NCBI GenBank assembly: GCA_021234155.1
Contig: JAJEKV010000039.1
Location: forward strand, 4,322,745 to 4,386,744
Direction of reading: 5' to 3'
Source: Isoetes taiwanensis
Taxonomy: Eukaryota; Streptophyta; Lycopodiopsida; Isoetales; Isoetaceae
DNA: 64,000 nucleotides
Shown here piece by piece: positions 1 through 12,447 of the stretch. Below the pieces are notes generated by a model. It was not told the DNA's origin, ran no database searches, and was given only the letters and a program-made list of their open reading frames with translations. The position numbers and the translations under genes were made by a program. The first letter of the stretch is position 1. Each line of letters begins with the position of its first letter.

Positions 1-410
1 AAAGAAGAGGTAAACTACCTAGGGGTAACATTAGCATGAATACGAGCTGCGAGAGAACTATTGGCTTGTTAAATAAAGGAGGATAATTGCAAGTATGAGT
101 GCATCTCTTGCCATACTACTTGGATTATGTAACTGTTACCCATTGATAAATTACAACAGATGGTATTTTTGTGTGAGAGATAACTCTATATTGCAGCCAA
201 CTGATCTGCTTTCATTTATAAAGTGCTAAAGTTCTCCACAAGACACACCCAGAATAAGGTCGACCAATTAGAGAGAGATGCATCAGATATGTGTGAGGCT
301 AACACATAGAAGTAACATGTCAAAGTTATCCTCTCAAGCATGTCTGTTAGCGATCATAACATAAAAGTTAAGATTTCTGAGAACTCTCCAAGATTAAAGA
401 TGATGCTAAC
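1..410 (-). other. IFT122 intron sequence at the left edge
   Basis: This lies directly downstream of the exon ending at 411, whose donor reads GTTAGC on the minus strand. I found no segment matching the next conserved IFT122 block, so the stretch is taken as intron up to the edge. An alternative is that a poorly conserved exon hides here. Confidence 0.55.
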
Positions 411-2995
411 CTGGCAAAGGGTTATGTGCTCCGAAGTAAGAATCAAAAGGTTGCATTCCAGTGAATGATCCAATCTTGAAAATACGCGATACTGGGAATT
501 TAACAGGCTATCATTGTGAAATTCATAGATGACAATTTGGTTAGAAAGCTGCACAGCGACACGCCTCTTATATATTGCAATCTTCTTTACGTAATCTCGA
601 CATTTGATTTTCACCTGTACAACAAAAATGCAAGTTGTTATTTCGTAAATATTAAAGATCCACAAGTTAAACCTAACAGTCACAGACCTTCTCACAAGAA
701 ACAAGGTCCTGAATGACAATGTCGGTCATTGCATCCCTAAATGCATACTTTTCTTGGTAGAGCCCATGAACCTGCTTAAAGAAGCCGACATAATCAGATA
801 AACCGGCATTATGCAGGGAAAGCCTTTTAGCATAGCAGATATGCACCAGAAATTCCCATCTTTAAATAAACATCATACTGTGGAGAAAACAAGCTGTAAC
901 ATTGAAATGCTCCCGTCATTGCAACCAACAGCAATGAAATCACTTTTTGGACGAGATCGTACAGCCCAAACCCAATCTGAGGTCTCACATAACGTACTAA
1001 GTTGGATGCCATCCTTTGAATAGAACAAGACCTGCACAAAGTGAAGGAAATTCGATAGTTTCTAGCAATATATCTCAACTTGTCAGGCCACTTGCTAATT
1101 TGCTTCAAGGTGAATACCCACACTCACCTGTTTGCCAGATCCACCAACACAAAGGTATTTGCTATCATGATATGACACACTGCAAGGATCAAATCCAAGA
1201 GGCCTCTCTTTACCAATCTGGAAATGGACTAGAAATGTTTAATCTGTATTTCCCTTGCTGTAAAGACAGCTATACCAACACAAAAACAGACCTGCTTGCC
1301 CGCTAAATTGTAAAAGGATAGAGTCCCATTCCAGCAGCCAACTGCAAGTGTGTCAGAAGTCTTCATCTGTGTTATATTCCACTGTAACGTCCAAACTGGC
1401 CCAGGGCATTCAATAATTCCCTGCATCTCACCACCAGAGCAGGACACATGAAAACAGGAGGCACAAATGTCTTAACAAGAAGATTAAAGCTGAACTGTAA
1501 ATCTAAGTTTGTGGATCAGGAAGGAAGAAGATGTTATCCCAAGATGCTAAGTGACTGTGAGTACAACTACTTATAACAATGGAAACTTAATTCAGATGAT
1601 GAGCATAAACAAAAATCAAAAGAGATAGTACAACCACGAAGATGGACGCTTACATGATGATTGCCATCCCTATCAAAAATATGGATTTGGCCATTCTGCA
1701 TTCCTAAAGCCAACTGCTGCCCGTCAGCAGTCCAGGATGCAGATAGCACCTGCTCAAGGCCACGCAACAGATGCTCATTAGTTTCTATTTTTGAATATGA
1801 TTAATTATGATGTAAAAAACAATGGAAAAAATGTTACAGGTCATAGAATGACCTTCGATGCAGCCTTGTGCTTGGAGACGGATTTTTGTTCAGGCGACCA
1901 TATACCAAAATCACTTGATGTACCGCTTGCCAACTGAAATACAGATTGAAACAGCATATTGCTCATGCATTTCTTGAAATAAAATGCATTTCTCAGAGAA
2001 AGGTAAGGGACAAATTGCTCAAATTTTTAACATTCCCATGGGCCTCCTACGTTCTGAAATTGTAAAACTTAAGCTTTGGAAAGAAATATACTTGTTGTGT
2101 TACTGGGTTGTACGCAAGACATTGTATGGAATCGCTATGACTGTACTTCAGAATACCTTCAGCCTGTGATGAAATTAATAGATGACAAACTGTTAGGCAG
2201 TTATCACATCAAATTTACTAGTTTACTGCATCATATGATACTCAAACTTAAGTTTCAGGTTGAAGATCGTCCTGTACATGCATTGCAAGTTTCCAGATGG
2301 ATCAGTTACATTAAGAATCTAACAAGTGTGGGTTATTGCTGCTATGCCTACATGCACTTCAAAAAGTTAATTGAATACTTGTTTATGAATTCCAATACGA
2401 ACCTTGTGAGTCCAAATAATGATCGTTTTATCAGATCCCCCTGATGCAAATCTTTTCCCATCACGTGAATATGCAACACAATGGACTGCACCCTTATGGC
2501 CTGTTGCAAAAAGACAGTGCATTTAGTATAATACTTGCATTTGCATACTTGCTGTTAGTAAACAGATATGACTTCCATTATAAAGGTCAAGGCCCACAGG
2601 TATAAATAGATGGATCAACAGATTAAAATCTTCATAGTCGGTTAGATATCCAGGGGATAGATTGCAAACCTTTAAGGGAGTGAATAAGATCACCAGTTAT
2701 TGCATTATAGACAACAACACGGCTGCCAATAGCTGCCACGAGTTGAGTTCCATCTGAACATATTGAAGATAAGTAAAGGACAATTGTACATTACCCAAAA
2801 AATAGAAATTGGTTAAACAGCCAACCTGGTCTAAAGACTATGTCATAAAGAACACTTTTGGCCCCTTCATATTCCGTCTGCAAGACAAAATAGCAAAATA
2901 TGCAGAAAAATAAGGACAAATGCAGCAAAAGGATCCTCGTAGGTTTAAAGTGACATGCTTACGTGATTGTCAGACCAAGCAAGAACAACCCTCAT
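411..2995 (-). CDS. IFT122: IFT122, intraflagellar transport complex A subunit (5' part, 12 exons, continues off left edge)
   Basis: IFT122 is a WD40/TPR scaffold of the IFT-A complex, which drives retrograde transport in cilia and carries membrane cargo; in land plants it is needed only for flagellated sperm. I placed exons by GT-AG sites and reading phase, minus strand: 2995-2963, 2877-2826, 2753-2670, 2500-2403, 2163-2092, 1933-1853, 1749-1654, 1420-1292, 1217-1128, 1031-879, 771-688 and 614-411. They total 1176 nt, 392 codons, with no stop. The start gives [11 protein letters not shown], followed by blocks such as [15 protein letters not shown], a GHKG repeat, and [18 protein letters not shown], all in the order known for animal IFT122. 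The missing C-terminal TPR half should lie left of position 1. Phases agree at every junction, so this copy looks functional. Introns are short (about 60-260 nt), unlike the rest of the window. Confidence 0.93.
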
Positions 2996-4946
2996 TAGTC
3001 CTTTAATAGAGCTAGTGCAATATTCCAGGTGACCGTGTGTTTTTTATCATCGCCTACTTGGATAAAATGTTGGGTACATTGATAATTCCTGTCGCAGCAT
3101 CGACTTGCACATTAAAACTCAGATTTACCATATAACGCGAAGCATTTTAGAGCCTTCAACAAATAATTTCACTGCACATCAAGATCATCGATTGTCGAGC
3201 TTCTTTCTCTTTTATTAGACTTGGCATCCCCATTACCGTAGAACACAGTTCTCCGAGGTTTGCCATGTAAGCCAAGCAAAGGCATTTGCGTCAAGACCAT
3301 TCCCGTTGCAAATTGGTGCTCCTAAACCTGAAATCAGAGCAAGAAACAAATCATAATGGGTCTTTTCACTACAAGACAAACCAAATCCAGCAAGCGGACA
3401 AACCCGGTTCTGAATTCGGCCATTGGGAAGTCCTCTCCCACTTCCGAATTTTTTGAAGCTGTGCCTTTGCCACGAAGGACGAAGAGATAATGCGACCAAA
3501 CTATTTTTGTCACGACCTGCCACGAAGCAAAGGCAGGGCGACGTAACAGACAAATGGGGAAAATCGTCGGGCTGCCTGTGCCATGAAGGCAGAACTCGGA
3601 TCCGTCCAAGGTAATGGGAACGCCAATTTTTTGTCTCGCTAATGGGGGGATGGGCTCCAAACTGTAAGCTGAAGAGCAAGAAGCAAGAACCCATCGAGCA
3701 AATTATCAGAAATTCCAATTTAATGACTGGGATTCGGCAGGTATTATAATCAACGACAATATTTGAATCTCTTAACTCATTGCCTATATCTGTATCAGTA
3801 TTGGGGAAACTTTGTAGGTCCCATCGGAAAATTGCCTATGGTTATTTTGATCAATCGGATATCTTGTGTTTAGGGCCGGAAATTTCTATTGTCTTAATAG
3901 AAAACCTTAAGAAAACTTGTCGGAAAAATTCCTACGATACACTAACCGAACCGGAAAATTTGCGATTTCAACCGGTTGGTTTATAGTATTTCCCGGACTT
4001 TGCCCAACACTGACTGTATAGGTTTTTGCTTAGTTGCTCAAGATAAATTGAATTTTGAACGTCTACAAGGTTTTAGAAATTGTAAACAGCTTTTACTAGC
4101 TTGAGAGCCTGACCCTTTCAGCATGGACTTCTAGTGATGGTATCTAGGTTGTTGTGACATGCTTGAAAAATATTTTTGTCTGGTTCTTCAAAAAAAAAAG
4201 CTTCTTGCTAATAAAGCGTGCATTATCCAACATCTCTGGTTTTATCATTTGATAAATCTTATTAAGTTTCGGTTAATAACAATGATATAAGATCAGGCAT
4301 GCTTAACACAATACCTAGGAACACTATCTAAACATTTGAAATGTGAAAGTGTGCAAAGTAATAGATCTAATTAAACAAAAATAGCCTTTATTCAATGGGA
4401 CAGGGAAAGCCTATTCTAAATGTAGAAGCCATGCCGGCTACTTTCAGCCCCAATGGTACTGACGTGGATGGTGGAGTTGGGTTTTAGGAATTACAGGCGG
4501 TTTTGTTTCTTATAAATTTAGCAAACCAAAGCATTTGAAGCATTCAAACTGTCAAATATTGTCAAATCTGCTTTGAAAAAGCTCTTTGGAAACTTTAAAG
4601 CAAGGGCTACTTTTTAAGGAAGTCAAATGTCATTGCATACATGGAAGACATCCTCGTGCACAATTTTATGCTAGAATCTCATCCATTTTCTTTGGACTAG
4701 TTCCCATGAATTGAGAAATTTGACCTAGGCAGATTGGTTCCTATGAACTGAAACCTGTGTAAAGTTAGTTAAATGCAATTCTAACTGCACAATTAAGTTC
4801 GCCCCTCATCTAAACTATATATTCGAAACAAAAGGCATATAACTACATCAACTACAAGTATCCTGCCGCCAAACAAAATTTCAGCCATAGAGGACTTGCA
4901 AATAAGTTTCTTTGTTGAATCACTTCCATACAGATGGGGCTGTGAA
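2996..4946. promoter_or_regulatory. 5' flank and probable promoter of IFT122, ending in unclassified repeat-like DNA
   Basis: No convincing coding exon is seen. A 486-nt open frame on the minus strand (3233-3718) lies upstream of the IFT122 start and may reflect a GC-richer leader: it holds imperfect copies of a short block containing tgccacgaag near 3465, 3517 and 3578. From about 3780 to 4010 the text is rich in short cggaaatt-type motifs typical of decayed transposon ends. The remainder to 4946 is AT-rich with nothing recognised. The transcription start and any leader intron cannot be fixed from sequence alone. Confidence 0.4.
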
Positions 4947-4991
4947 AGAGAAATGTTCGCGGCAAGGCTGCCGCAATAAATTTCTTGTAGG
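4947..4991 (+). repeat. Helitron-like 3' hairpin terminus (copy 1)
   Basis: A short GC-rich hairpin, GCGGCA-loop-TGCCGC, is followed about ten bases later by a conserved tail, ATAAATTTCTTGTA. The same arrangement is at 38821-38862, where unrelated DNA precedes it. Conservation limited to the last 40 bases, with a hairpin just inside, is how Helitron 3' ends behave, although the canonical CTRR terminus is not seen. It lies within a few bases of the left end of the inverted-duplication arm. Confidence 0.4.
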
Positions 4992-6274
4992 ATATAAGTT
5001 ACGAGATCAAGCATGGAGAACCATGTACAAATCGCTGACAAGTAGAATATGTTCTAATATGGTGGCGTATCAAAATATGGGATGTCCTTGCATCCCATTT
5101 GTAACCAAAGTGCCATCAGCCCATCATGTGGAGAAGATGTGTGGAGAAGATGATTCTCTTACACCACATAGGAGGTACGCAGTTCCTTGATTTTCTTAAT
5201 CGGTTACTCCAAAGCTAAAAGACCTCTAGTTCCCGGGTGAAATACAAGAGTTCTACGACCTATAATTGAGTACGATCAGCAAATATGAAAAGCTGAAGTC
5301 TGAAATCATTATACTTGGCATTTGAAAGTGCATATTAGGAAAGCTCTGATTCCATAAACATAAGATTTACTATGAAGAAGTGACAAAGATTCATTGTGTA
5401 CGTTGTTCGTGAAAGTTAGAAAGTTAGATTAAACAACTGCAGTAAGGCACCTAAAAAAAGAGATTGGGGAATTGAACCCCACGCCCCAGAAGACATATTT
5501 TTTCCTTAGTCTAGGAAGTCAATAAATTTCCCTTCAAAAAGTGGCTTGTTTAAAATAGAACTTTCAAGTTCTAGATCGACCTTAGACTTTCAAGTTCTAG
5601 TACAAGCATTAAAGTCTCCAACAAGACTCTTGTAATGATTTTATGAAATGATTTGACACCCCAAAATTTAAATATCAAACTGTAATGCCCAGGTTATGAG
5701 AGATCAAACAGAATACTTAATACTTGACGAAGAATTCTAGAGAGGAAGGAGGTTCTTATATACCACAGTTGCCAGTTAGAGACACAGAGAGTATGCGATC
5801 TTATTTCTGGATAATCCTTGAGCTGGAAACACAGCCACTAAACCAATGGCACAGCCTAATATCATTCATGATCTTAATTTATTGAAACAAGCCTGACTTC
5901 CATAAGCAGCAAGCAACTTGCCTTCCTGAAGATGATCGTTAATTGACTGAATCCTTTTTTTATTTGTTTATCATAGAACTCCAAATAATTCATAAGAATT
6001 GTTTCTTATCTGCCCAGAATTCATCAAACATATGATCTAAGGTGCATTCTTCTCGTGACACTCAAAACACCCTAAGAATTCAACCCAACTTACCAAATCA
6101 GGCTCTATTGGTATTTTATTAAAAAGTCCTCGACTTCATCTATTTGCCATGCTCTGATTAAAAGCGAAAGAATGCATCTGCAATGATCTGCTAGTGGTCT
6201 AAAGAGATAATCTTGTAACATAGAATCAAAACAATGATAGCCTTCATCAATTAAACCCCTACAACAATGAATTC

Positions 6275-8540
6275 TTACTTCTTACTCTTAAGTTTTCGTA
6301 AACTTTCAGCAATAGCAGGTCGCTCCATGCTCAAGTTCTGAAAAAAGCAATATGCATCGTCATAACTCCCAACGAGACAAGCTAAAGTTAAATGTAAATA
6401 ATCTTTAGACATCTCCCTCACAAAGCATTTATGTTCTCATTGCATTGTTGGACTGTATGGCTGAGAGGCCATTTCTCTTGACCGTTTCTGTACTATTGAG
6501 TAGCAGCTTATCCTCTCTGCCCACTAGAAACCAGCATCTCAGTCTCATCTACATAAATCTGTACCATTGCTCGTAGTAAACAGTGCGTGCAAGCATATCA
6601 CCATATCTGGGACTGTATGTAGTTGTACTATGCACTTGTACTGGGCCCTCAATTTTTGTTGTTTTCATCATATATCATGGTTATTTAAAAGCAGGAATTT
6701 TTTAAGCTGCTAGTAGATGTGGTTTCTTTTCTTACTAGAATTTCAATTTAAATCATGTATTGGTTTCAATGGCCAGTTTTACCAAGTTCCAATGTACTAA
6801 ACTATGTAATGACAGGAAAACACAAGAGGTTCGAACCAGCAATTGAACTAAAATTCTCTGGAAATTTTTTGAGTAGATTCTGCTTGACAGGTTCGTACAC
6901 AACCAATTAGTTAGTCAAGTTCAATTGCCTCCAGGCATAGGATGTAAGGCCCCTCTGAACCCCCGATAGAATAGCACTCGCCTGTGCCATCTATGATCCT
7001 TTACTTCCTACAAAGTTCTGAAGGGCATATATAGCTTCACTTAGGGTCCTCCTTCTCTGTGCCTCCTTCCCTTGCATTCATGCTTAAACATTCGAGCAAA
7101 ATATGATGCATTCGCAAACCTGCTTGTCATAAGCACCAAAAATTCATGCGGATGTGGATGTTCTTAGCAGTCCAAACAATTGTTTGCTTTGTTTCATAAG
7201 TTATCTAAAATATTATGATTCTTCATATGGTCACGCCTTTGATACATAGTAAAATAGAGTTTTTTATAGAAATTTATAACCTGTAAATAAACAAGAAAGC
7301 ACTTACGGTATAACTCCAGCAAGGTTTCCATTTAAACCAGAATAAAGACCCTTAGGAGATAATCCTTCCACCCAATTAAGCTGCCTGCAAAAACCTACAT
7401 ATGCGTAACATGATATCGTCTATAAGCGTAATAAGAAATCCTCAAACAAGTATCTTAAAAATTGAAGTTACAATAAAAAAGAACTAGATACTTAGGCATT
7501 ACCCACCAAACAAAATACGAAGAAAATTAGCGGACAAGACTGCAACAGGTTACGGCAGGCTGAGGGTTCACTACATGACTTTCTTGAAGTTGGAAGCAAC
7601 GAGACTTTCTTGAAAGGACACAAGCAACTAATTTTCAACATAATTCAGCTAAACCATGCTAAGTCTAAACCAAGAAAATAATTTCAAACAAACAATTAAA
7701 TAATGCCAAATGGATAGTTGACTGTTCCAAAGAGGAATTGTCAATTCTATTGCATCCGCACTCTTGGGAAGACTAGTCAACAGTTTAGAGGATCCCTATG
7801 CAGAGGTGTCCTATTATACTGAGCATATGCACAGCCCTAAACATGACAAATATATTCTGATGCAATTGCCTGGAATTGGGAAGCTGCCAAACTATAAGAC
7901 TCCATCTAGCCACTAGTTTAGAGGATGCCTATGTCTAGCCACTAGTTTAGAGGATGCCTATGCAGAGGTACACTATTATACTGAGTATAATCACAGACCC
8001 TATAATCTAAGAAAAGATAGGAGGCTTACAAAGCAATATGCAGAGTCATAACCTCAAAGACGAACCAAGAAGTGATCTTGTGCCAGCTACATATACGTTC
8101 TTTACCAGTTTGCAACATTATGTGCTGATAATAATTGATTAAGATAAACCTAGGAAGGAAATGGCAGGCTGAAGGAGCGATGAGTGGCCACATTAGAGAT
8201 ACAGAATGCTGCATTTTCATATAGAATTTTTGGTTCTGCAACACATCAGCAGCAAGTACGTAGATCAAAATTTGGATTGACTACCATTATTGTCCTACAT
8301 CATAGCAAAGGGGGACGTTTTGGTCTTTCAAATTCCAATAATTAATGTAAAAGAGTCATAGCCATATGCTGATGCATTGAGTTCAAATCGTCCCTTCTTA
8401 TTTGACGCATTGAAGGCAGCCAGCAACTTAAGAGACATACAGACCGGCATACCTTTGTGTTGACGAATTAAAAGCTATAGACTGTATAATTGCCATATAA
8501 AGGCTAGCACCAGAGAAATTATCACTCAGGCCCTGTTCAT
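6275..8540 (-). pseudogene. Exon-like segments of an unrecognised host gene, 3' part (left-arm copy)
   Basis: At least two segments look like real exons, with good splice sites conserved in both arms. One is 7384-7307, reading QLNWVEGLSPKDLYSGLNGN with AG and GTAAGT borders. The other is a terminal exon, 6337-6275, reading NLSMERPAIAESLRKLKSKK and then TAA, with a ttttttcag acceptor. Weaker candidates lie near 8540-8460 (NFSGASLYMAIIQSMAF), 8240-8180 and 7130-7080 (FANASYFARMF). I do not recognise the protein. Phases of the two best exons do not join directly, so an exon is missing or the copy is broken. Pseudogene is my preferred label; a live gene is not excluded. Confidence 0.45.
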
Positions 8541-9199
8541 CAGATAAAAGCCTTAATCATGCCATGCAGAGGTTTTTACTAAAGAATGCATTGCACGTGC
8601 CTTTGCAGCTAGAACTGACCCCACCACATCTAAATATCAACTTGCACCAGATTACAGAGCAAACTCTGGCAAACAGACATGTTGGTCCATACCAAAGTGA
8701 GAACCCGAAATGCAAATGGCATGGCAGGGTAACTCACGTCTCAAATGCCAGGACGTCCTTATTCTGTGATGCCGGGAATTATAATTTTGAATATGATCTT
8801 AATTAAGGCTGGGTAAAGCTACGACAAATAGGAGCTAGAAAAACCCTAATTTACCTTTGTGGAGCATCTTCTGAACTAACCATAGACGACGATCCATACC
8901 TTTGTGGAGCATCTTCTGATCTAACCTAGGCGACGGTCCAAAACGGCCATTGAATTTTGAAAACAGTATTCTAGATCATGATCAAATGGCTTAAGCCACA
9001 TCCAACTCAAATTATCCTGTGATGCCGGGAACTATGATCTTGAATATGATCTTAATTAAGGCTGAAATAGAGCTACGATAAATAGAGCTAACAAAACCCT
9101 GACTTATTTTTGTGGAGCATCATAAGCGTCGATCCATACCTTTGTGGAGCATCTCCTGCACGGTCCAGAACGGTCACCGAATTTTGACGGACCGGTTAA

Positions 9200-9628
9200 G
9201 GGGCTTTTCACACGACTAGTGTGTCTTATATTTTAAGGCATACTATTGGTCCATGTCAACATTTAAGAAGAACTGGTTTTCACACGGAACCATATAAGAC
9301 ATGTCTCATTTAGGTTCGGGTAAGTTTAAATAGGTTCGGTAAGGGCAATGGAGTCTTATTTTATACCGGGGGACTTCCCCCGCCATAAAATAAGACACCA
9401 CTTATTATATTCTATTTTATTCTATTGACCAATCATATTCAAAATAAAAGGTGGTCTTATTTTGTGATGGTTTTCACACTAGTATTTGTTAGTGTCTCAT
9501 TTACATAAGACACCCTGTAGTGTGAAAACAACTTATATTTGTGTGTCTTATTTTTTGCTTTGGAGTCACAAATGATGTCTTATATGAAATGGGACAGCCA
9601 TATTATAAGACATCGTGTGAAAAGGCCC
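9200..9628. mobile_element. PIF/Harbinger-type (Tourist-like) MITE, 429 bp
   Basis: The ends are inverted repeats: GGGGCTTTTCACACGA at the left, and the complement of GGGCCTTTTCACACGA at the right. Both sides are flanked by TAA (9197-9199 and 9629-9631), the 3-bp TWA target duplication of PIF/Harbinger elements. The inside is non-coding and packed with short gtgtcttat / ataagacac repeats in both orientations. The matching site in the right arm (near 46,745) lacks the element, so it probably inserted after the large duplication. A related terminal fragment lies at 46,645-46,680. Confidence 0.8.
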
Positions 9629-9727
9629 TAAGCCATAACCACTCAGAAATTACTATAGAAATTACGTAAATTACATGTTTTGATAATGTTTAAAACATAA
9701 TGTTTGTTTGCCTTTGTAATTTGTAAT

Positions 9728-10703
9728 ATGAAGTTCCTACATTAATGTCTAGTTATAAAATAAAAAATGTAGTTTCTATCCTCCAAATGCTTTGTAAAGA
9801 CATTGGAATATCCTGAAACATAGACTCTCTAGTACAATGCAACAACACTTTGCAGTAGATCATCTCAAATTCCCATCCTGTGAGAAAGCATGATTATGCT
9901 GCAATAATATATTATCTATTGCGATATTATATCATGATTATGTTGATGTGATTATGTTTTTGAATGTCATACTTGACGTCAGAGCGAGGTATAAGTTCCC
10001 ATACTCATGACATGATTATTTGATAACTTTTGAAAATATAAACATTAAATAAAGTTTGAGTCACATTGGCAAAAATAGTTGGGCGCATGACAACGACGTG
10101 AACATGTTTGTTGCCATTTGGACCAAAGCCTGCCTAGGTATAGAATGTTTCTGAGCCCACAGGCATGTAACATTACAAAACTTTGATATGACACATAATA
10201 GATATGTCGTTCCATTCTCTCACGTCAAGCACATGCATTGTATCCTTGCCCTTACACATCATATAACCTAGCATATAACTTGGAGGAAGTAGATACACAG
10301 AACAATTGAACGTAACTCTCAGCGTGGTGTCCCCTATGTTGCTATGTGCAATGCAACACCTTCAAAATCCAATCGTTGATCTTCCCGCAAACTCTCTTCT
10401 TTCCTTCTAAACTTCTATTTTCTCCATATCTGCTTCTCTTGTTTCTATGTCTTCACGCCCAATACAAATGAGAGTCTTGTGGAAGTTGCTTGCTCAATGA
10501 AGTTCAGATCTTAGCCTTTTCTGCTATAAAGCCATATCAGAAGAATCAAGCATTATGACTCAATTAACTTCTTAAAACTGCTAAGCACTAAGAGATTATT
10601 ACTAGATTTAAAAGTGCATATTACATTTACTCCGTGTTCCTTAATCATCGCCACCATGCAAGATCATGACTCGAGATAAAGTCTTCAAACATGCAAGATC
10701 ATG
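9728..10703. other. Intergenic stretch, no gene seen
   Basis: AT-rich DNA with no long open frame on either strand and no recognisable protein similarity. The only structure noticed is the 14-base word catgcaagatcatg repeated at about 10,655 and 10,690, the second copy directly abutting the poly(T) of the neighbouring LINE. Confidence 0.5.
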
Positions 10704-12447
10704 TCTTTTTTTTTTTGAAGAACTGTGTCATCAATATATTAAAAGAATGGTAATGTTACAAAGCAAGTGAGGAGGAAGGAGAACTGCCTCAAAGAGACAG
10801 CGATACCTCGACACTCCACAACAAACTCACAAAAAAACTGCAACTCTACTGCTGTACAAACCGACCATCACCATCTACAACACCCAAGAAGTCCCGCCAA
10901 ATGGCAAACTTCCGCTCTACTAATCACTGGAACACCAGAAAGCTTTGAAATAGCTTGTACCTGTCGAGGAATCAGAGAGGCTGCAGGCTGCTGAATCCCC
11001 TGAAAGATCCACAACCGTCGCCGCTTCCATATCAACCACACCAACCAAGCCACGCACAGATGCAAGGCTTGTTGCCGCAAAGCGCCAAGCACCGAGGATA
11101 CACATGAAGCGAAGAATGGCGGCTAGTCAATCTCACACAAACAGAGCCCCGACCCAATCCCGGACGGCACGCAAGTGAGGGCATAAAACCGCACAATGCT
11201 CCACGGTCTCAACGATGAAGGCCACAACAAGGGCAAAGAGGGCTCACACCCGCTAAAAACCGACTCACAAGGACATTCACTCCGATACGGCGGTGCACCA
11301 CCGCCACATAAGCACCCTAACCTTCGATTGGAGGAAATGAGCTCCATGTCCACGTCCAAACCGCGCCATCGAGAACCGGAAGCCGCAAAGACCACTTGCA
11401 CGGAAGGGGGCGAGTGTCATGAATAGCCAACACCCCATTAACAAGACCGCACAAAACAAGAAGACACAACATCCGGATGAACCTTTCAAACCTCGCACCA
11501 CCACATCATCCCGAGGGACTATAGGTATGTGTAGCGGAATACTCCCCGCCACTTGTTCCCGAGATAGCTCCTGTCCACGCCCCTTCAGCGAAAGCGAAGC
11601 TCGAAAAGAACTCCCACGAAGCTAGGGCCTGACCACCCCAATACCAATCCTCCAAGGTGAGCCAAGGCCGGCTTCGCCTCCAACGGGCCTCAAGCGTTCG
11701 AGCATGCACACAAGTGGCGACCAAGGGCAAGTCTTGGCAGGGGGTAGAGGAACCCACAAGAAAGGAGAAGAGTGGTGATAAACTGAGGCATAATCTATCT
11801 GGAAGAGCACACGCACATGATCCCAAGTCCGCAACACCCCCGTGAGAAAAGGGGATGTATGTGGGAAAGGCCGGAGACCATACAACAGTGCCCAAGGCAA
11901 CTCCACATGCACAGACGGCTTCCCAAATGCCACACAATGGCGAAGAGACTGCAACAACAGCGCCGCAACAGGAGAAAAGGCTCCATCCTGCAGAGCGCTC
12001 CAAACAAACTTGGAGACCAATACCTTACTATGCAGTGCCAAATCCAGAATGGTCAAGCCCCCATCCTCCCGGGGGCGGAGACACTTCCACCAAGCCACTT
12101 TAACAACCGCTCCTTCATCATCCCCGCCCCACACAAAATTTCGAATCCAAAGCATGTATCTTACCCTCAGGAGCTAACATCGCAGATGCTGTATACACAT
12201 GAGTGCTGCAAAGTACTGACTTGGCAATAGTGATCTTACCTGCCATGGACAACTCGCTACCCTTCCACCAATTGAGGTGTTTCTGCAACCCCTGCAAAAT
12301 CTCATCCCACACACTCCCCATGGAAACATCCCCTCCAAAGGGAATACCCAACAGCTTAGTACACACATTACCGGGAAGCACCTTCCAAGGGAATAGAGCC
12401 AAACAAGGGGGAGGCGGAGTCAGCAGGGCCCATAATACGAAGCATTA
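10704..12447 (-). mobile_element. 5'-truncated LINE (copy A'), minus strand
   Basis: A poly(T) run at 10,708-10,718 marks the poly(A) tail of a minus-strand insert. Broken frames give the end of the reverse-transcriptase region and the connection/zf-RVT part: KLLGIPFGGDVSMGSVWDE (RC of about 12,345), FVWGGDDEGAVVKVAWWKC (RC of about 12,130) and VWLVWLIWKRRRLW-like tail (RC of about 11,050). The same order and very similar sequence occur in LINE A at 22,777-24,400, so both belong to one L1-clade family. Homology stops at about 12,447, inside the reverse transcriptase, so the element is 5' truncated, and many frameshifts make it dead. No clear target duplication was found. Confidence 0.85.

Larger units (their letters stand above)
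4997..9727 (-). repeat. Left arm of large inverted duplication
   Basis: This segment matches 46,681-50,897 in inverted orientation along its whole length. Shared landmarks include the predicted peptides MIYVLAADVLQNQKF (RC 8268) and MYKSLTSRICSNMV (near 5020), the exon-like segments listed separately, and a duplicated ctttgtggagcatcttctg block near the inner end (8855-9160). Left-arm-only changes are a MITE insertion (9200-9628) and a 28-bp tandem duplication around 7908-7963. The arms are about 37 kb apart. The boundary at 4997 is abrupt; the inner boundary is at tttgtaatttgtaata. Confidence 0.9.

Noticed and set aside
516-1306. Plus-strand open frames over the IFT122 region (516-716, 811-1023, 1016-1306)
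   Set aside because: They lie antisense to IFT122 exons with clear protein similarity and splice phases; they show no similarity of their own.
2076-2444. Plus-strand 122-codon open frame
   Set aside because: Antisense to two IFT122 exons and the intron between them; no recognised domain.
3233-3718. 161-codon minus-strand frame upstream of IFT122 as a separate gene
   Set aside because: The peptide has no domain or conserved pattern and contains translated short repeats; treated as leader or flank.
11622-12230. Plus-strand open frames within LINE A' (and the same at 23,733-24,176)
   Set aside because: They mirror the GC-rich minus-strand LINE coding frames and carry no similarity of their own.
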